Source: Bradyrhizobium liaoningense
GTDB taxonomy: Bacteria > Pseudomonadota > Alphaproteobacteria > Rhizobiales > Xanthobacteraceae
Length of the DNA: 48,719 bases
Assembly (NCBI RefSeq): GCF_018130955.1
Contig: NZ_JAFCJM010000050.1
Coordinates: 1-48,719 of the forward strand
Reading direction: 5' to 3'
The notes below the pieces were generated by a model. It was given only the letters and a program-made list of their open reading frames with translations, did not search any database and was not told the origin of the DNA. The translations under genes were made by a program, and so were the position numbers. Positions 33,943 to 40,774 of this stretch are shown here, piece after piece; position 1 is the stretch's first letter; each line of letters opens with the position of its first letter.

Positions 33943-34196
33943 GCCTCAAAACTCCGTTGCGCGAATGCGACGGCACGCTCGAGTGCGAGATAGGCGAGCC
34001 AGTACAGGAAGCCGCTGAGAAAGACTTTCCAGGACTCGCCGATCTGCATGTTCGGATAGAGTTCGACATGCGTCGGCCAGCCACGCAGATAGGCGATGAC
34101 CGTCGGCACCACAAAGCCATAGCGGCCAAACAGCATCGACGCGCGCTCCAGCAGCGCGAGGCGGTTTCTGATTTGTTTGCGTCGGGCGTTGGTCAT
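33939..34196 (-). CDS. Small protein with a membrane-like segment, function unknown
   Basis: 85 residues from ATG 34196: a basic N terminus (TNARRKQIRNRLALLERAS), then MLFGRYGFVVPTVIAYLRGW and GESWKVFLSGFLYWLAYLAL, the latter two hydrophobic enough for membrane helices. The frame is open upstream but the upstream part is Arg-rich nonsense. The stop overlaps the start of the 34-residue peptide gene. No family recognised. Confidence 0.62.
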   Translation of the reverse strand: MTNARRKQIRNRLALLERASMLFGRYGFVVPTVIAYLRGWPTHVELYPNMQIGESWKVFLSGFLYWLAYLALERAVAFAQRSFEA

Positions 34197-34272
34197 GGCA
34201 CTGCAGGGGGCGCGGCGGAATGCCTCGCCTTCCCTGCTTTGTCGGCCCTGGCGGCGTTCGGGTTCTGGCGAG

Positions 34273-34443
34273 TTAGCGAGGCCGGGCCGGCTCTGTGACA
34301 ACGCCACACAACGACCGTCCCCCGCCGCAGCTGCGAAAATGGCAGTCCGGATCGAGCGCACAGCCGCCATAGACGAGGCCGACATAGCCGACCACCGCAA
34401 CAAAGGTCGCGCCGAGCAGGAATCGGGTCCAGGCGTCCATCAT
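34273..34443 (-). CDS. 56-residue Cys-rich membrane peptide, function unknown
   Basis: Encodes 56 residues: MMDAWTRFLLGATFVAVVGY with VGLVYGG, an N-terminal hydrophobic helix that may be an export signal, followed by four cysteines (CALDPDCHFRSC and later CGVV) in a short hydrophilic tail. The start is the first of two ATG codons in tandem; the ribosome binding site is weak. The hydrophobic-then-Cys design and same-strand neighbours (the 85- and 34-residue genes) support it. Confidence 0.5.
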   Translation of the reverse strand: MMDAWTRFLLGATFVAVVGYVGLVYGGCALDPDCHFRSCGGGRSLCGVVTEPARPR

Positions 34444-34626
34444 GGGCTTCGTTCACGATTGCGCGACGCGGCGTCAGAGCAGCGCGCACGAAGCTTGGTG
34501 TCGGGAAGCGGCGTTCAGGTTCTGCCCTTCCAAAACCAAACCGCCCGCCTGCGGATCTCGCAGACGGGCGGCTCGGGGCCATCAGGACTTTGGGGGCATT
34601 GCGCCTGAAGGCTTTGAGGGTTCGGC

Positions 34627-35118
34627 TCAGCCTTGCTGCGGCTGGTCGTTCGGCGGGGTCGGGCGCTGCTTGTGCTGCGCCATGAACTGGTCGAACTCTT
34701 CCTTGTCCTTGGCGTGGCGGAGCCGGGTCAAGAATTCCTTGAACTCGCGCTGCTCTTCCTCGAGGCGCTGCAGCGTCTCGGTGCGGTATTCGTCGAAGGC
34801 GCGGTTGCCGGAGGTCGGCGGGCCAAAGCCAAAGCCAAAACCGCGGCGCTCCATGCGGTCGCGCATGCGGTCCATCTTGTACTGCATCCGCTCCATCTTG
34901 TTCTGCCAGCGATCGCTGTCACGGTGACTCCAGCACGACATTCTTCTGCTCCCGAGTGTGAAAAAGAGAAGGGCAAGTCCGATCGGCCACCAGATGATGA
35001 AGCCGAGCACCGTCACGGCGATCCAGCCGGGATGCCAGGGCGTGTCGAGCATGTGGGGGCGATGATAGGTTTCGTCCGAAGGGCCGCGCCATCGATTGAC
35101 ATCTGCGGTGTAGGCCAT
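34627..35118 (-). CDS. DUF2852 family membrane protein
   Basis: About 163 residues fitting DUF2852: a single hydrophobic stretch (GWIAVTVLGFIIWWPIGLAL, LFFTLG) near residues 30-55, then an Arg/Met-rich amphipathic region (ERMQYKMDRMRDRMERRGFG), FGPPTSGNRAFDEYRTETLQ, and a Glu/Lys-rich coiled-coil tail (LEEEQREFKEFLTRLRHAKD). Function unknown; a periplasm- or cytoplasm-exposed coiled coil anchored in the inner membrane. GGAGACGGA favours ATG 35118 over 35133. A dyad identical in plan to one at the neighbouring TetR gene start lies about 35 bases upstream. Confidence 0.9.
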   Translation of the reverse strand: MAYTADVNRWRGPSDETYHRPHMLDTPWHPGWIAVTVLGFIIWWPIGLALLFFTLGSRRMSCWSHRDSDRWQNKMERMQYKMDRMRDRMERRGFGFGFGPPTSGNRAFDEYRTETLQRLEEEQREFKEFLTRLRHAKDKEEFDQFMAQHKQRPTPPNDQPQQG

Positions 35119-35152
35119 TTCCGTCTCCATCACGGCATCTCAGCCGTTGTGA

Positions 35153-35171
35153 ATGTAAATAACATTTACAT
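35153..35171. promoter_or_regulatory. Candidate TetR operator before the DUF2852 gene
   Basis: ATGTAAAT-AAC-ATTTACAT, a perfect eight-base dyad, 35 bases upstream of the DUF2852 start. It shares ATGTRAAW-N3-WTTTACAT with the dyad at 35990-36008. Confidence 0.72.
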
Positions 35172-35238
35172 AGCTAGCCCATCTCTTGTTTTTGTCAAGC
35201 CAGCCGCCCGACAGGTCCGGTAAATTATTTGCGCAATT

Positions 35239-35991
35239 TTATTTCGGCTTGCCCCAAGGACCACCGGGAGTGCCGCCGGGCGGGACGGAAGAACCGGAGG
35301 AGGCCTCCGGTGGGACCGGTGGCGGCTCGGCGCCTTTGGGCGGCGGCCGGCGGTCGGTCGGGAAGCCGAGGCCGCGCAGGTAGATCAGCACTTCGGCTTC
35401 GAGCAGTTCGTCCGGCGTCATCGGCAACTTGCGCCGCGCCGCATCGCCGCGGGAGAACAGCGAGGCCACGCCGTGCGCCATCGACCAGATGTGCAGCGCC
35501 ATCATCATCGCCGGCGGACGCGGCATACCGGGCGGCGCCAGTGCTGCGAGCCGTTCGGCGGCGGCGCGAATAATGCTGAAAGCGCGCTCGCTGGCAGCGA
35601 GCAAAGCGGGATTGGCGTCGGCCGGAAGGCCGGATTCGAACATTGCCGAATAGAATGCCGGCTCCTCGCGGGCAAAGGCGAGATAGGCCTTGCCGACACG
35701 CTCGAACGCCGTGACGGTATCGGGGCGGCCGTCGTCCCAGGCCGCGGTCAGCCGCTGCTCGAACTGCTCAAAACCGCGCTGGGCGATCGAGGACAAGAGC
35801 TCGTCGCGGTCGCGAAAATGCCGGTACGGCGCTGCCGGGCTGACGCCGGCCATGCGGGCGGCATCGGCAAAGGTGAAGCCGGCCGCGCCCTTCTCGGCGA
35901 TCAGCCCAAGCGCCGCCTGCAACAGCGCTTCCTTCAGGTTGCCGTGATGATAGCCGCGCTCGGCGCGGCGTTGCTCCTTGCGCCAGCTCAT
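35239..35991 (-). CDS. TetR/AcrR family regulator with WHG domain and Pro-rich tail
   Basis: 250 residues. The TetR DNA-binding domain is at about 13-60 (HHGNLKEALLQAALGLIAEK, FADAARMAGVSPAAPYRHFR) and the C-terminal WHG domain includes ALHIWSMAHGVASLFSRG near 165-182. After about residue 205 comes an unusual Pro/Gly-rich tail (RRPPPKGAEPPPVPPEAS ... PPGGTPGGPWGKPK), not part of the fold. Its start codon lies inside a dyad that recurs before the downstream DUF2852 gene. Expected role: autoregulation and repression of that gene; the ligand is unknown. Confidence 0.93.
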   Translation of the reverse strand: MSWRKEQRRAERGYHHGNLKEALLQAALGLIAEKGAAGFTFADAARMAGVSPAAPYRHFRDRDELLSSIAQRGFEQFEQRLTAAWDDGRPDTVTAFERVGKAYLAFAREEPAFYSAMFESGLPADANPALLAASERAFSIIRAAAERLAALAPPGMPRPPAMMMALHIWSMAHGVASLFSRGDAARRKLPMTPDELLEAEVLIYLRGLGFPTDRRPPPKGAEPPPVPPEASSGSSVPPGGTPGGPWGKPK

Positions 35992-36008
35992 GTGAAAGGC
36001 TTTTACAT
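35990..36008. promoter_or_regulatory. Candidate TetR autoregulatory operator
   Basis: ATGTGAAA-GGC-TTTTACAT, a 19-base dyad with one mismatch, beginning at the TetR start codon. Same plan as the perfect dyad at 35153-35171. Confidence 0.68.
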
Positions 36009-36054
36009 GAGCCGGACGCGAAGGTCACTAGCGGAGAGCTGGACGAAAGACCGT

Positions 36055-36159
36055 GTCATTCCGGGATGCGCCGCAAGCGCAGGCCCCGAATCCATTCATC
36101 CAGCGTCTCGGCGGCCCGATGGATTCCGGGCTCGCGCTCCGCGCGCCCCGGAATGACGG
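36055..36159. repeat. Palindromic repeat, GTCATTCCGGG type, copy A
   Basis: About 105 bases from GTCATTCCGGGATGCGCCGC to GCGCGCCCCGGAATGAC. The ends are complementary, and TGGATTCCGGGCTCGCGCT is shared with copy B at 37013-37118. Lies between the YCII-like gene and the TetR gene upstream. Confidence 0.85.
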
Positions 36160-36171
36160 GGAGGTGAGAGA

Positions 36172-36534
36172 CTAGCCGCCGGGGATCGGCAGAACCGGCA
36201 TGATCTCGACGCGCTCGCCGGGGAAGATCGCGAAGTGCGGGTGGTTCTCGAACATCTTGGCCGCGGCTTCATGAGAGGCGGCGCGAACGACAGTGAATGC
36301 GCCCATCTCATTGGCGATGTCGACGACGCCCTTCCCGTCGACCTTCTTGGTCTTGCCAAGCGGGCCGCCCATCGCCTGGATCGCGCTTTGGTGCTTCTCG
36401 ACCCAGCCCTTCCAGGCCGCCATGCCCTCCAGCTCTTTCGCCTTGCGCTCGGCGTCGGACATCGCATTCCAGGCGGCCCATTTCGGGCTGTTCTTGCTGC
36501 CGAGGAAAACGGCGAGATAGGTGTCGGTGCTCAT
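36172..36534 (-). CDS. YCII-related protein, function unknown
   Basis: 120 residues: MSTDTYLAVFLGSKNSPKWA, GMAAWKGWVEKHQSAIQAMG, GPLGKTKKVDGKG and a C-terminal SHEAAAKMFENHPHFAIFPG followed by EIMPVLPIPGG. This is the ferredoxin-like alpha/beta barrel layout of YCII-related proteins, in which a His and an Asp are often conserved. No reaction is established. AAGGAGAGAACCG precedes the ATG. It follows the YCII gene at 36590-36994 on the same strand, about 55 bases away. Confidence 0.85.
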   Translation of the reverse strand: MSTDTYLAVFLGSKNSPKWAAWNAMSDAERKAKELEGMAAWKGWVEKHQSAIQAMGGPLGKTKKVDGKGVVDIANEMGAFTVVRAASHEAAAKMFENHPHFAIFPGERVEIMPVLPIPGG

Positions 36535-36589
36535 CGGTTCTCTCCTTGTTGATCGATTGACGACAGCCGCGAATTCATTCGCGGCCGTC

Positions 36590-36994
36590 CTACTTCTTCA
36601 GATCATCGAAGCCGGCGGCGGCCTGCTGCACCTCCGGCGAAAAATCGGTCATCTCCTGCACCTGGCGGATCTCGATCACTTCATTGGCCGAGGCCGGACA
36701 CTTCTTGGCCCAGGCAATCGCCTCGGCACGCGAGGCGACCTCGATCATCCAGTAGCCGCCGAGCACTTCCTTGGCCTCGGCAAACGGACCGTCGGTGACG
36801 AGCGGTTCGCCAGTCGCAAAAGAGACGCGCGCGCCCATCGACGGCGGATGCAACCCGTCCAGCGTGATCAGCACGCCGGCGTCCTTGAGCTCCTCATTGT
36901 AGCGCATCATCGCGGCGACGCGCTCGGGATCGAGCTGCACGTCCGACGGCGCGGTCTCGTAGCCGAGGGGGATCATCAGCATCATGAAGCGCAT
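36590..36994 (-). CDS. YCII/DGPF domain protein
   Basis: 134 residues of the YCII family, DGPF subgroup: MRFMMLMIPLGYETAPSDVQ, ELKDAGVLITLDGLHPPSMG, VTDGPFAEAKEVLGGYWMIE, with the DGPF signature near residue 70. DGPF proteins are often encoded next to ECF sigma factors of the ECF42 type, as here. Function unknown. GAGGACACCC precedes the ATG at 36994; the frame is open further upstream into a repeat. A repeat (copy B) separates it from the next YCII gene upstream. Confidence 0.93.
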   Translation of the reverse strand: MRFMMLMIPLGYETAPSDVQLDPERVAAMMRYNEELKDAGVLITLDGLHPPSMGARVSFATGEPLVTDGPFAEAKEVLGGYWMIEVASRAEAIAWAKKCPASANEVIEIRQVQEMTDFSPEVQQAAAGFDDLKK

Positions 36995-37012
36995 GGGTGT
37001 CCTCGTTGCTTT

Positions 37013-37118
37013 GTCATTCCGGGATGCGCCGTAAGGCGCAGACCCGGAATCCATTGATCAGCGGTCTCAGCGGCCTGATGGATTCCGGGCTCGCGCTTCG
37101 CGCGCCCCGGAATGACGG
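37013..37118. repeat. Palindromic repeat, GTCATTCCGGG type, copy B
   Basis: About 106 bases from GTCATTCCGGGATGCGCCGT to GCGCGCCCCGGAATGAC, closely matching copy A at 36055-36159. It lies between two YCII genes, within what would otherwise be one operon. Confidence 0.85.
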
Positions 37119-37126
37119 CTACACCG

Positions 37127-37543
37127 TCACTTCTTCGCCGCGTGGGCGCGGGTACGCGCGTCCTGCTCGAGCAGCTCGGGCGTCAAGGCCTCGCCAAAAT
37201 CCTCGGCCGAAAACACCTGGCGGATCTCGACCTCGGAGCCCGGCGCGAACGGGGCGCGCTTCATCCAGGAAATTGCCTCGTCGAGCGAGGCGGTCTTGAT
37301 CAGCCAGAAGCCGGAAATGAGGTCGGACGTCAGGTTGAACGGGCCGCGCATGACGCCGGCCGCGCCGCTCGCATATTTGACCCGTGCACCCTTCACCGTC
37401 GGATGCAGTCCCTCCCCGGCCTCGATCACACCGGCCTTGGCCATCTCCTCGTTGAACTTGCCCATCGCGGCCAGCATGTCCGTCGTCGGCATCTTGCCGG
37501 CTTCGGTATCCTGGTTCGCTTTTACGATCACCATGAAACGCAT
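37127..37543 (-). CDS. YCII/DGPF family protein
   Basis: 138 residues: MRFMVIVKANQDTEAGKMPT, EEMAKAGVIEAGEGLHPTVK, VMRGPFNLTSDLISGFWLIK, SEVEIRQVFSAEDFGEALTP. A YCII domain with the DGPF motif altered to RGPF. Function unknown. GGAGCACGACA precedes ATG 37543; upstream is a TGTCGG-N17-CGTC element at 37601-37627. First gene of the minus-strand YCII run (37127 to 36172). Confidence 0.92.
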   Translation of the reverse strand: MRFMVIVKANQDTEAGKMPTTDMLAAMGKFNEEMAKAGVIEAGEGLHPTVKGARVKYASGAAGVMRGPFNLTSDLISGFWLIKTASLDEAISWMKRAPFAPGSEVEIRQVFSAEDFGEALTPELLEQDARTRAHAAKK

Positions 37544-37600
37544 TGTCGTGCTCCGTTTGCTCTTGTTTTTCAGGCCGAGATCACCGGCGCTCATCCATAA

Positions 37601-37627
37601 GACGAACCAGCCGATGCGCTCCCGACA
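37601..37627 (-). promoter_or_regulatory. ECF-type promoter before the YCII run
   Basis: Read on the minus strand: TGTCGG, 17 bases, CGTC, then TTA. The CGTC ends 58 bases before ATG 37543. One of four identical-plan elements in the window. Confidence 0.78.
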
Positions 37628-37687
37628 CGCCGGTGAAAATTATTTGCGAGGTAGAGGCCGGAAACCAACCCTGCTGGCCGGCATGCG

Positions 37688-38341
37688 TCACGCCTCCTTC
37701 GGGAACATGTCGAAATAGGGTTCGGCCTCCCTGAGAACGCGCGCGATCGAGGAACGTGCCTTCAGCCGCTCGACATAGGCCGCGATATTGCGGTGTTCGG
37801 AGCCGAACGGCTCGACCCTGTCGGCATAGAACAGCGCGGGGAATGCCGCGCAATCGGCGAGCGTGAAAACCTCGCCCACGGCGTAGGGCCCGCGCGCCAT
37901 CTGCTGCTCGATCATCGCGTAGGACGAGCGGATCCGCGCCCGCGCCGCCGCGACCCCGAACGGGTCCTTGCTGTGCTGCGGGCGCAAACGGTCGCCGACG
38001 ATTTCCTGCATCGGGAGATGGACATAGAGATCGAACAAGCGGTCGGAGAGCCGCGCCTGCAAAGCAATGTCGGGATTTTCAGGGATGAGGTGCGTACGGC
38101 CGGGATAATGGCGGTCGATATATTCGATGATGATGCTGGATTCCGGCATCGTCTCGCCGCGCGCAGCATCGACCAGCACCGGAAACTTGCCGATCGGCCA
38201 CAGCTTGAGAAACGCCGCGCGTTCGGCGGGATCGCCGAGATTGACCAGGTTCGGCGTGAACGCGACGTCATTCTCGTAGAGCCCGATCAGGGCCTTCCAG
38301 CAGAAGGACGACAACGGATGGAAATGCAGTGTGAGCGACAT
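37688..38341 (-). CDS. Glutathione S-transferase family protein
   Basis: 217 residues with the GST layout: thioredoxin-like N-terminal domain (SLTLHFHPLSSFCWKALIGL, then WPIGKFPVLVDAARGETMPE, with the cis-Pro segment and the Glu-Ser MPESSIIIEYID that binds glutathione) and an all-helical C-terminal domain (FTLADCAAFPALFYADRVEP). SSFCW is a Ser/Cys-type active site. Substrate unknown. The frame extends far upstream as Arg-rich nonsense. An ECF-type promoter element lies at 38408-38434, so it is probably controlled by the sigma factor encoded about 4 kb away. Confidence 0.93.
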   Translation of the reverse strand: MSLTLHFHPLSSFCWKALIGLYENDVAFTPNLVNLGDPAERAAFLKLWPIGKFPVLVDAARGETMPESSIIIEYIDRHYPGRTHLIPENPDIALQARLSDRLFDLYVHLPMQEIVGDRLRPQHSKDPFGVAAARARIRSSYAMIEQQMARGPYAVGEVFTLADCAAFPALFYADRVEPFGSEHRNIAAYVERLKARSSIARVLREAEPYFDMFPKEA

Positions 38342-38407
38342 GGAAACTCCTGGTCCTCTTGGTCTTGTTCCTGGTCCCGGCAACGGAACGCGACGTGTCC
38401 GCTGGAA

Positions 38408-38434
38408 GACGAAAGGGCCCCGGCCACTCCGACA
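38408..38434 (-). promoter_or_regulatory. ECF-type promoter before the GST gene
   Basis: Minus strand: TGTCGG, 17 bases, CGTC, then TTC. It ends about 67 bases before the GST start at 38341. Confidence 0.78.
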
Positions 38435-38472
38435 ATCCCGGACGACATAATTGGCGCGCCGGCGCGTGCCGT

Positions 38473-38853
38473 TCAGGCCTCCCACCGCCGCGTCGGCGCG
38501 GCCGCGCCGTCGGGCGTCGCCTCGAAGATCGGCGAAGCCAGCACGGCGTGGACGTAAAGCGTACCCGCCCCCACATTGCGGAAGCCGTGCTTGCGATGCG
38601 CGGGCACGATCAGCGATTGGCCCGCCGTCACCGTCATGTGCTGCGCGTCGAGCCATATCTGTGCCGTGCCCTCGCGCACGGTCAGCACCTCCTCGACCGG
38701 ATGGCTGTGGGTCGGCGCACCGGCACCGGGGGCGACCCACTGCTCGAAGATGCAGAGCGCGGCCGCGCCATTGCGCGCCGACGTCACCATGCGGGTCTTG
38801 ACGCCCGGCCGCCACTCTTCAATTGCGACCGCGCCGGGATCGATGGGCGGCAT
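38473..38853 (-). CDS. Cupin domain protein
   Basis: 126 residues forming one cupin barrel. The first motif is PTHSHPVEEVLTVREGTAQI with two His and a Glu as probable metal ligands; the second is IVPAHRKHGFRNVGAGTLYV with another His. Many such small cupins bind metal and sit near stress or detoxification genes; no reaction can be assigned. The frame extends upstream without family likeness, so ATG 38853 is taken. No ECF-type element was found in the gap upstream of it. It lies divergent from the SDR gene at 38945. Confidence 0.9.
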   Translation of the reverse strand: MPPIDPGAVAIEEWRPGVKTRMVTSARNGAAALCIFEQWVAPGAGAPTHSHPVEEVLTVREGTAQIWLDAQHMTVTAGQSLIVPAHRKHGFRNVGAGTLYVHAVLASPIFEATPDGAAAPTRRWEA

Positions 38854-38944
38854 GAGGAAAACCTTTCTTGACGGAACAAAAGCGAAGTAAAACGCGCTGA
38901 GAGCCGCGCCTCGCGGCCGCGCGGATACAAGGACAGAATAGCAA

Positions 38945-39733
38945 ATGCCGTCAGCCCAGCAAAAAGTCGCCCTCGTCACCGGAGCCGCACGCGGCATCGG
39001 GCTTGCGACCGCCAAAAAGTTCCTGGCCGAGGGCTGGTGCGTGGCGCTGCTCGACATCGAGGGCGAATTGCTCGGCCGCGCAACAGCCGAGATCGCGCGG
39101 CCGGGTGAGACGCTGGCGCTGACCTGCGACGTCTCGGACGCGGTTGCCGTGGCGGCCGCGATAAAACAGATCGAGCAGCGCTTCGGCCGGCTCGACGCGC
39201 TGGTGAACAATGCAGGCATCGCGGTGTTCGCCCCGCTGATGGAGACGTCGGATGCGGACTTCTGCCGCGTGCTCGAGGTCAATCTCACCGGCCCCTTCCT
39301 CTGCACCAAGGCGGCCGTGCCCCTGATGCGCGAGCATGGCGGCGGCGCGATCGTCAACATCACCTCGATCTCGGCGGTGCGCGCCTCCACGCTGCGCTCC
39401 GCCTACGGCACCAGCAAGGCGGGGCTCGCGCACCTGACAAAGCAGCTCGCGGTCGAGCTCGCCGCGCTCAACATCCGCGTCAATGCGGTCGCGCCGGGCC
39501 CGGTCGATACCGCGATGGCCAAGCAGGTGCATACGCCGGAAATCCGCGCCGACTATCATGACGCCATCCCGCTCAACCGCTACGGGCTGGAAGAGGAACT
39601 CGCCGAAGCGATCCTTTTCTTCTGCTCGGAACGCGCGAGCTACATCACCGGACAAATTTTGGCCGTCGATGGCGGCTTCGATGCGGCGGGCATCGGTCTG
39701 CCCACGCTGCGCGGGCAGCGCCGGAACGGATAG
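38945..39733 (+). CDS. SDR family oxidoreductase
   Basis: 262 residues of a classical short-chain dehydrogenase: cofactor loop LVTGAARGIGLATAKKF at 10-26, NNAG at about 88-91, catalytic Ser in VNITSISAVRA, YGTSKAGLAHLTKQL with the Tyr-x3-Lys pair, and the ending ITGQILAVDGGFD. It is NAD(P)-dependent; the substrate is unknown. The closing tail LPTLRGQRRNG is short. Upstream 20 bases contain AGGACAG. It stands on the plus strand in a mostly minus-strand region. Confidence 0.95.
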   Translation: MPSAQQKVALVTGAARGIGLATAKKFLAEGWCVALLDIEGELLGRATAEIARPGETLALTCDVSDAVAVAAAIKQIEQRFGRLDALVNNAGIAVFAPLMETSDADFCRVLEVNLTGPFLCTKAAVPLMREHGGGAIVNITSISAVRASTLRSAYGTSKAGLAHLTKQLAVELAALNIRVNAVAPGPVDTAMAKQVHTPEIRADYHDAIPLNRYGLEEELAEAILFFCSERASYITGQILAVDGGFDAAGIGLPTLRGQRRNG

Positions 39734-39746
39734 GCGCCTGAGTTTC

Positions 39747-39838
39747 GTAGGGTGGGCAAAGGCGCAAAGCGCCGTGCCCACCATCTCTCGGAGATTCGCG
39801 GCGCCAACGGTGGGCACGCTTCGGTTTGCCCACCCTAG
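39747..39838. repeat. Palindromic repeat, GTAGGGTGGGC type
   Basis: Starts GTAGGGTGGGCAAAGGCGCA and ends TCGGTTTGCCCACCCTA, nearly self-complementary at its ends, with GCCGTGCCCACC and GGTGGGCACGC in between. A dispersed repeat type well known to me from Bradyrhizobium genomes. Confidence 0.82.
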
Positions 39839-39862
39839 GAAATCGAACGTGTGGAGTGGACC

Positions 39863-40294
39863 ATGCAACGCGCCGTCAAAGCCGGAATCTTCGTCGCCGC
39901 GCTGCTTGCGTCCATCCCGGCCCATGCCGAAATCCGCATCATCCAAAGCCCGGGCGGCCAGGTCCGGCCGTTCCTCGAACTGTTCGACAAGGTGCGCGAG
40001 ACCGGCGAGCGGGTGGTGATCGACGGGCCCTGCTTCTCCGCCTGCACGCTGGTCCTGAGCATCGTGCCGGGTGAGCGCATCTGCGTCACCAAGCGCGCGG
40101 TGCTCGGCTTCCACGCCGCGCGCTCGGTCGACCGGCGCGGCCGCTTCTACGCCGAGCCGGAGGCGTCCGAAGCCGTGCTTGCCGCCTATCCCGGCCCGGT
40201 GCGCGACTGGATCAGCCGCCACGGCGGTTTGACGTCGCGGCTGCTGCTGTTGAAAGGACGGGACCTCGCGGCGATGTATCCGCGGTGCAGGTGA
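39863..40294 (+). CDS. Secreted protein with ClpP/SppA-like motifs
   Basis: 143 residues with a signal peptide (MQRAVKAGIFVAALLASIPA, cleavage after AHA). The mature part has SPGGQVRPFLELFDK, GERVVIDGPCFSACTLVLSI and AVLGFHAARSVDR. Gly-Gly after Ser-Pro, Ser in CFSAC and His in GFHAA sit in the order of the serine-histidine pair of ClpP- and SppA-type peptidases. Whether it is active is unknown; the helices that form the usual oligomer are not evident. GGAG is six bases before the ATG. Confidence 0.75.
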   Translation: MQRAVKAGIFVAALLASIPAHAEIRIIQSPGGQVRPFLELFDKVRETGERVVIDGPCFSACTLVLSIVPGERICVTKRAVLGFHAARSVDRRGRFYAEPEASEAVLAAYPGPVRDWISRHGGLTSRLLLLKGRDLAAMYPRCR

Positions 40295-40305
40295 GACCGC
40301 CCTTG

Positions 40306-40332
40306 CTTACCCTCCCCTGGGGGGGAGGTAAG
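40306..40332. terminator. Hairpin between convergent genes
   Basis: CTTACCCTCCCC and GGGGGAGGTAAG face each other around TGG, between the convergent secreted-protein and VOC genes. No T run, so terminator function is uncertain; it may be a repeat fragment. Confidence 0.45.
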
Positions 40333-40336
40333 ACTC

Positions 40337-40750
40337 TCACATCCCTTCGGCCGGGCAGTTCACCATCCAGGGGATGCCGAACTGATCGACGCACATGCCA
40401 AAGCCCTTGGCCCAGAAGGTCTTGCTGAAGGGCATGGTGACGGTGCCGCCGTCGGCGAGCGCGTTGAACTTGCGCGCGGCTTCTGCAGGATCGGTGATGG
40501 TCAGCGAGATCGAAAAGCCCTGCACCTTCTCAACGTGCTCGGGCGGCGCGTCGGAGGCCATCAGGACGCTGCCGTCGGGAAACGACATCCGCGCATGCAT
40601 GATCGTGTTCTCGCGGCCCGGTGCTGCCGGCATGTCCGGCGGCGCTTCCGACGAGCGCAGCATCCGGTCGATCTTGCCGCCGAGAACGCGGGCATAATAG
40701 GTGAAGGCTGCTTCACACTTGTCCTGATAGAACACATAGGGATTGAGCAT
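40337..40750 (-). CDS. VOC family (PhnB-like) protein
   Basis: 137 residues of the glyoxalase/VOC fold in its PhnB-like branch: MLNPYVFYQDKCEAAFTYYA, RVLGGKIDRMLRSSE, ARMSFPDGSVLMASDAPPEH, and the ending AKGFGMCVDQFGIPWMVNCP. Proteins of this branch are often annotated as 3-demethylubiquinone methyltransferase-like without evidence; a metal-dependent small-molecule role is likely, the substrate unknown. AAGGAGAGAAAC precedes the ATG. Second gene after the SRPBCC gene, 24 bases away, so under the same promoter. Confidence 0.92.
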   Translation of the reverse strand: MLNPYVFYQDKCEAAFTYYARVLGGKIDRMLRSSEAPPDMPAAPGRENTIMHARMSFPDGSVLMASDAPPEHVEKVQGFSISLTITDPAEAARKFNALADGGTVTMPFSKTFWAKGFGMCVDQFGIPWMVNCPAEGM

Positions 40751-40774
40751 GTTTCTCTCCTTGACGTGACGCGG

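Noticed and set aside
40306..40332. A CRISPR-like or phage attachment repeat
   Set aside because: It is a single local hairpin without repeated spacing; no array or integrase is present.
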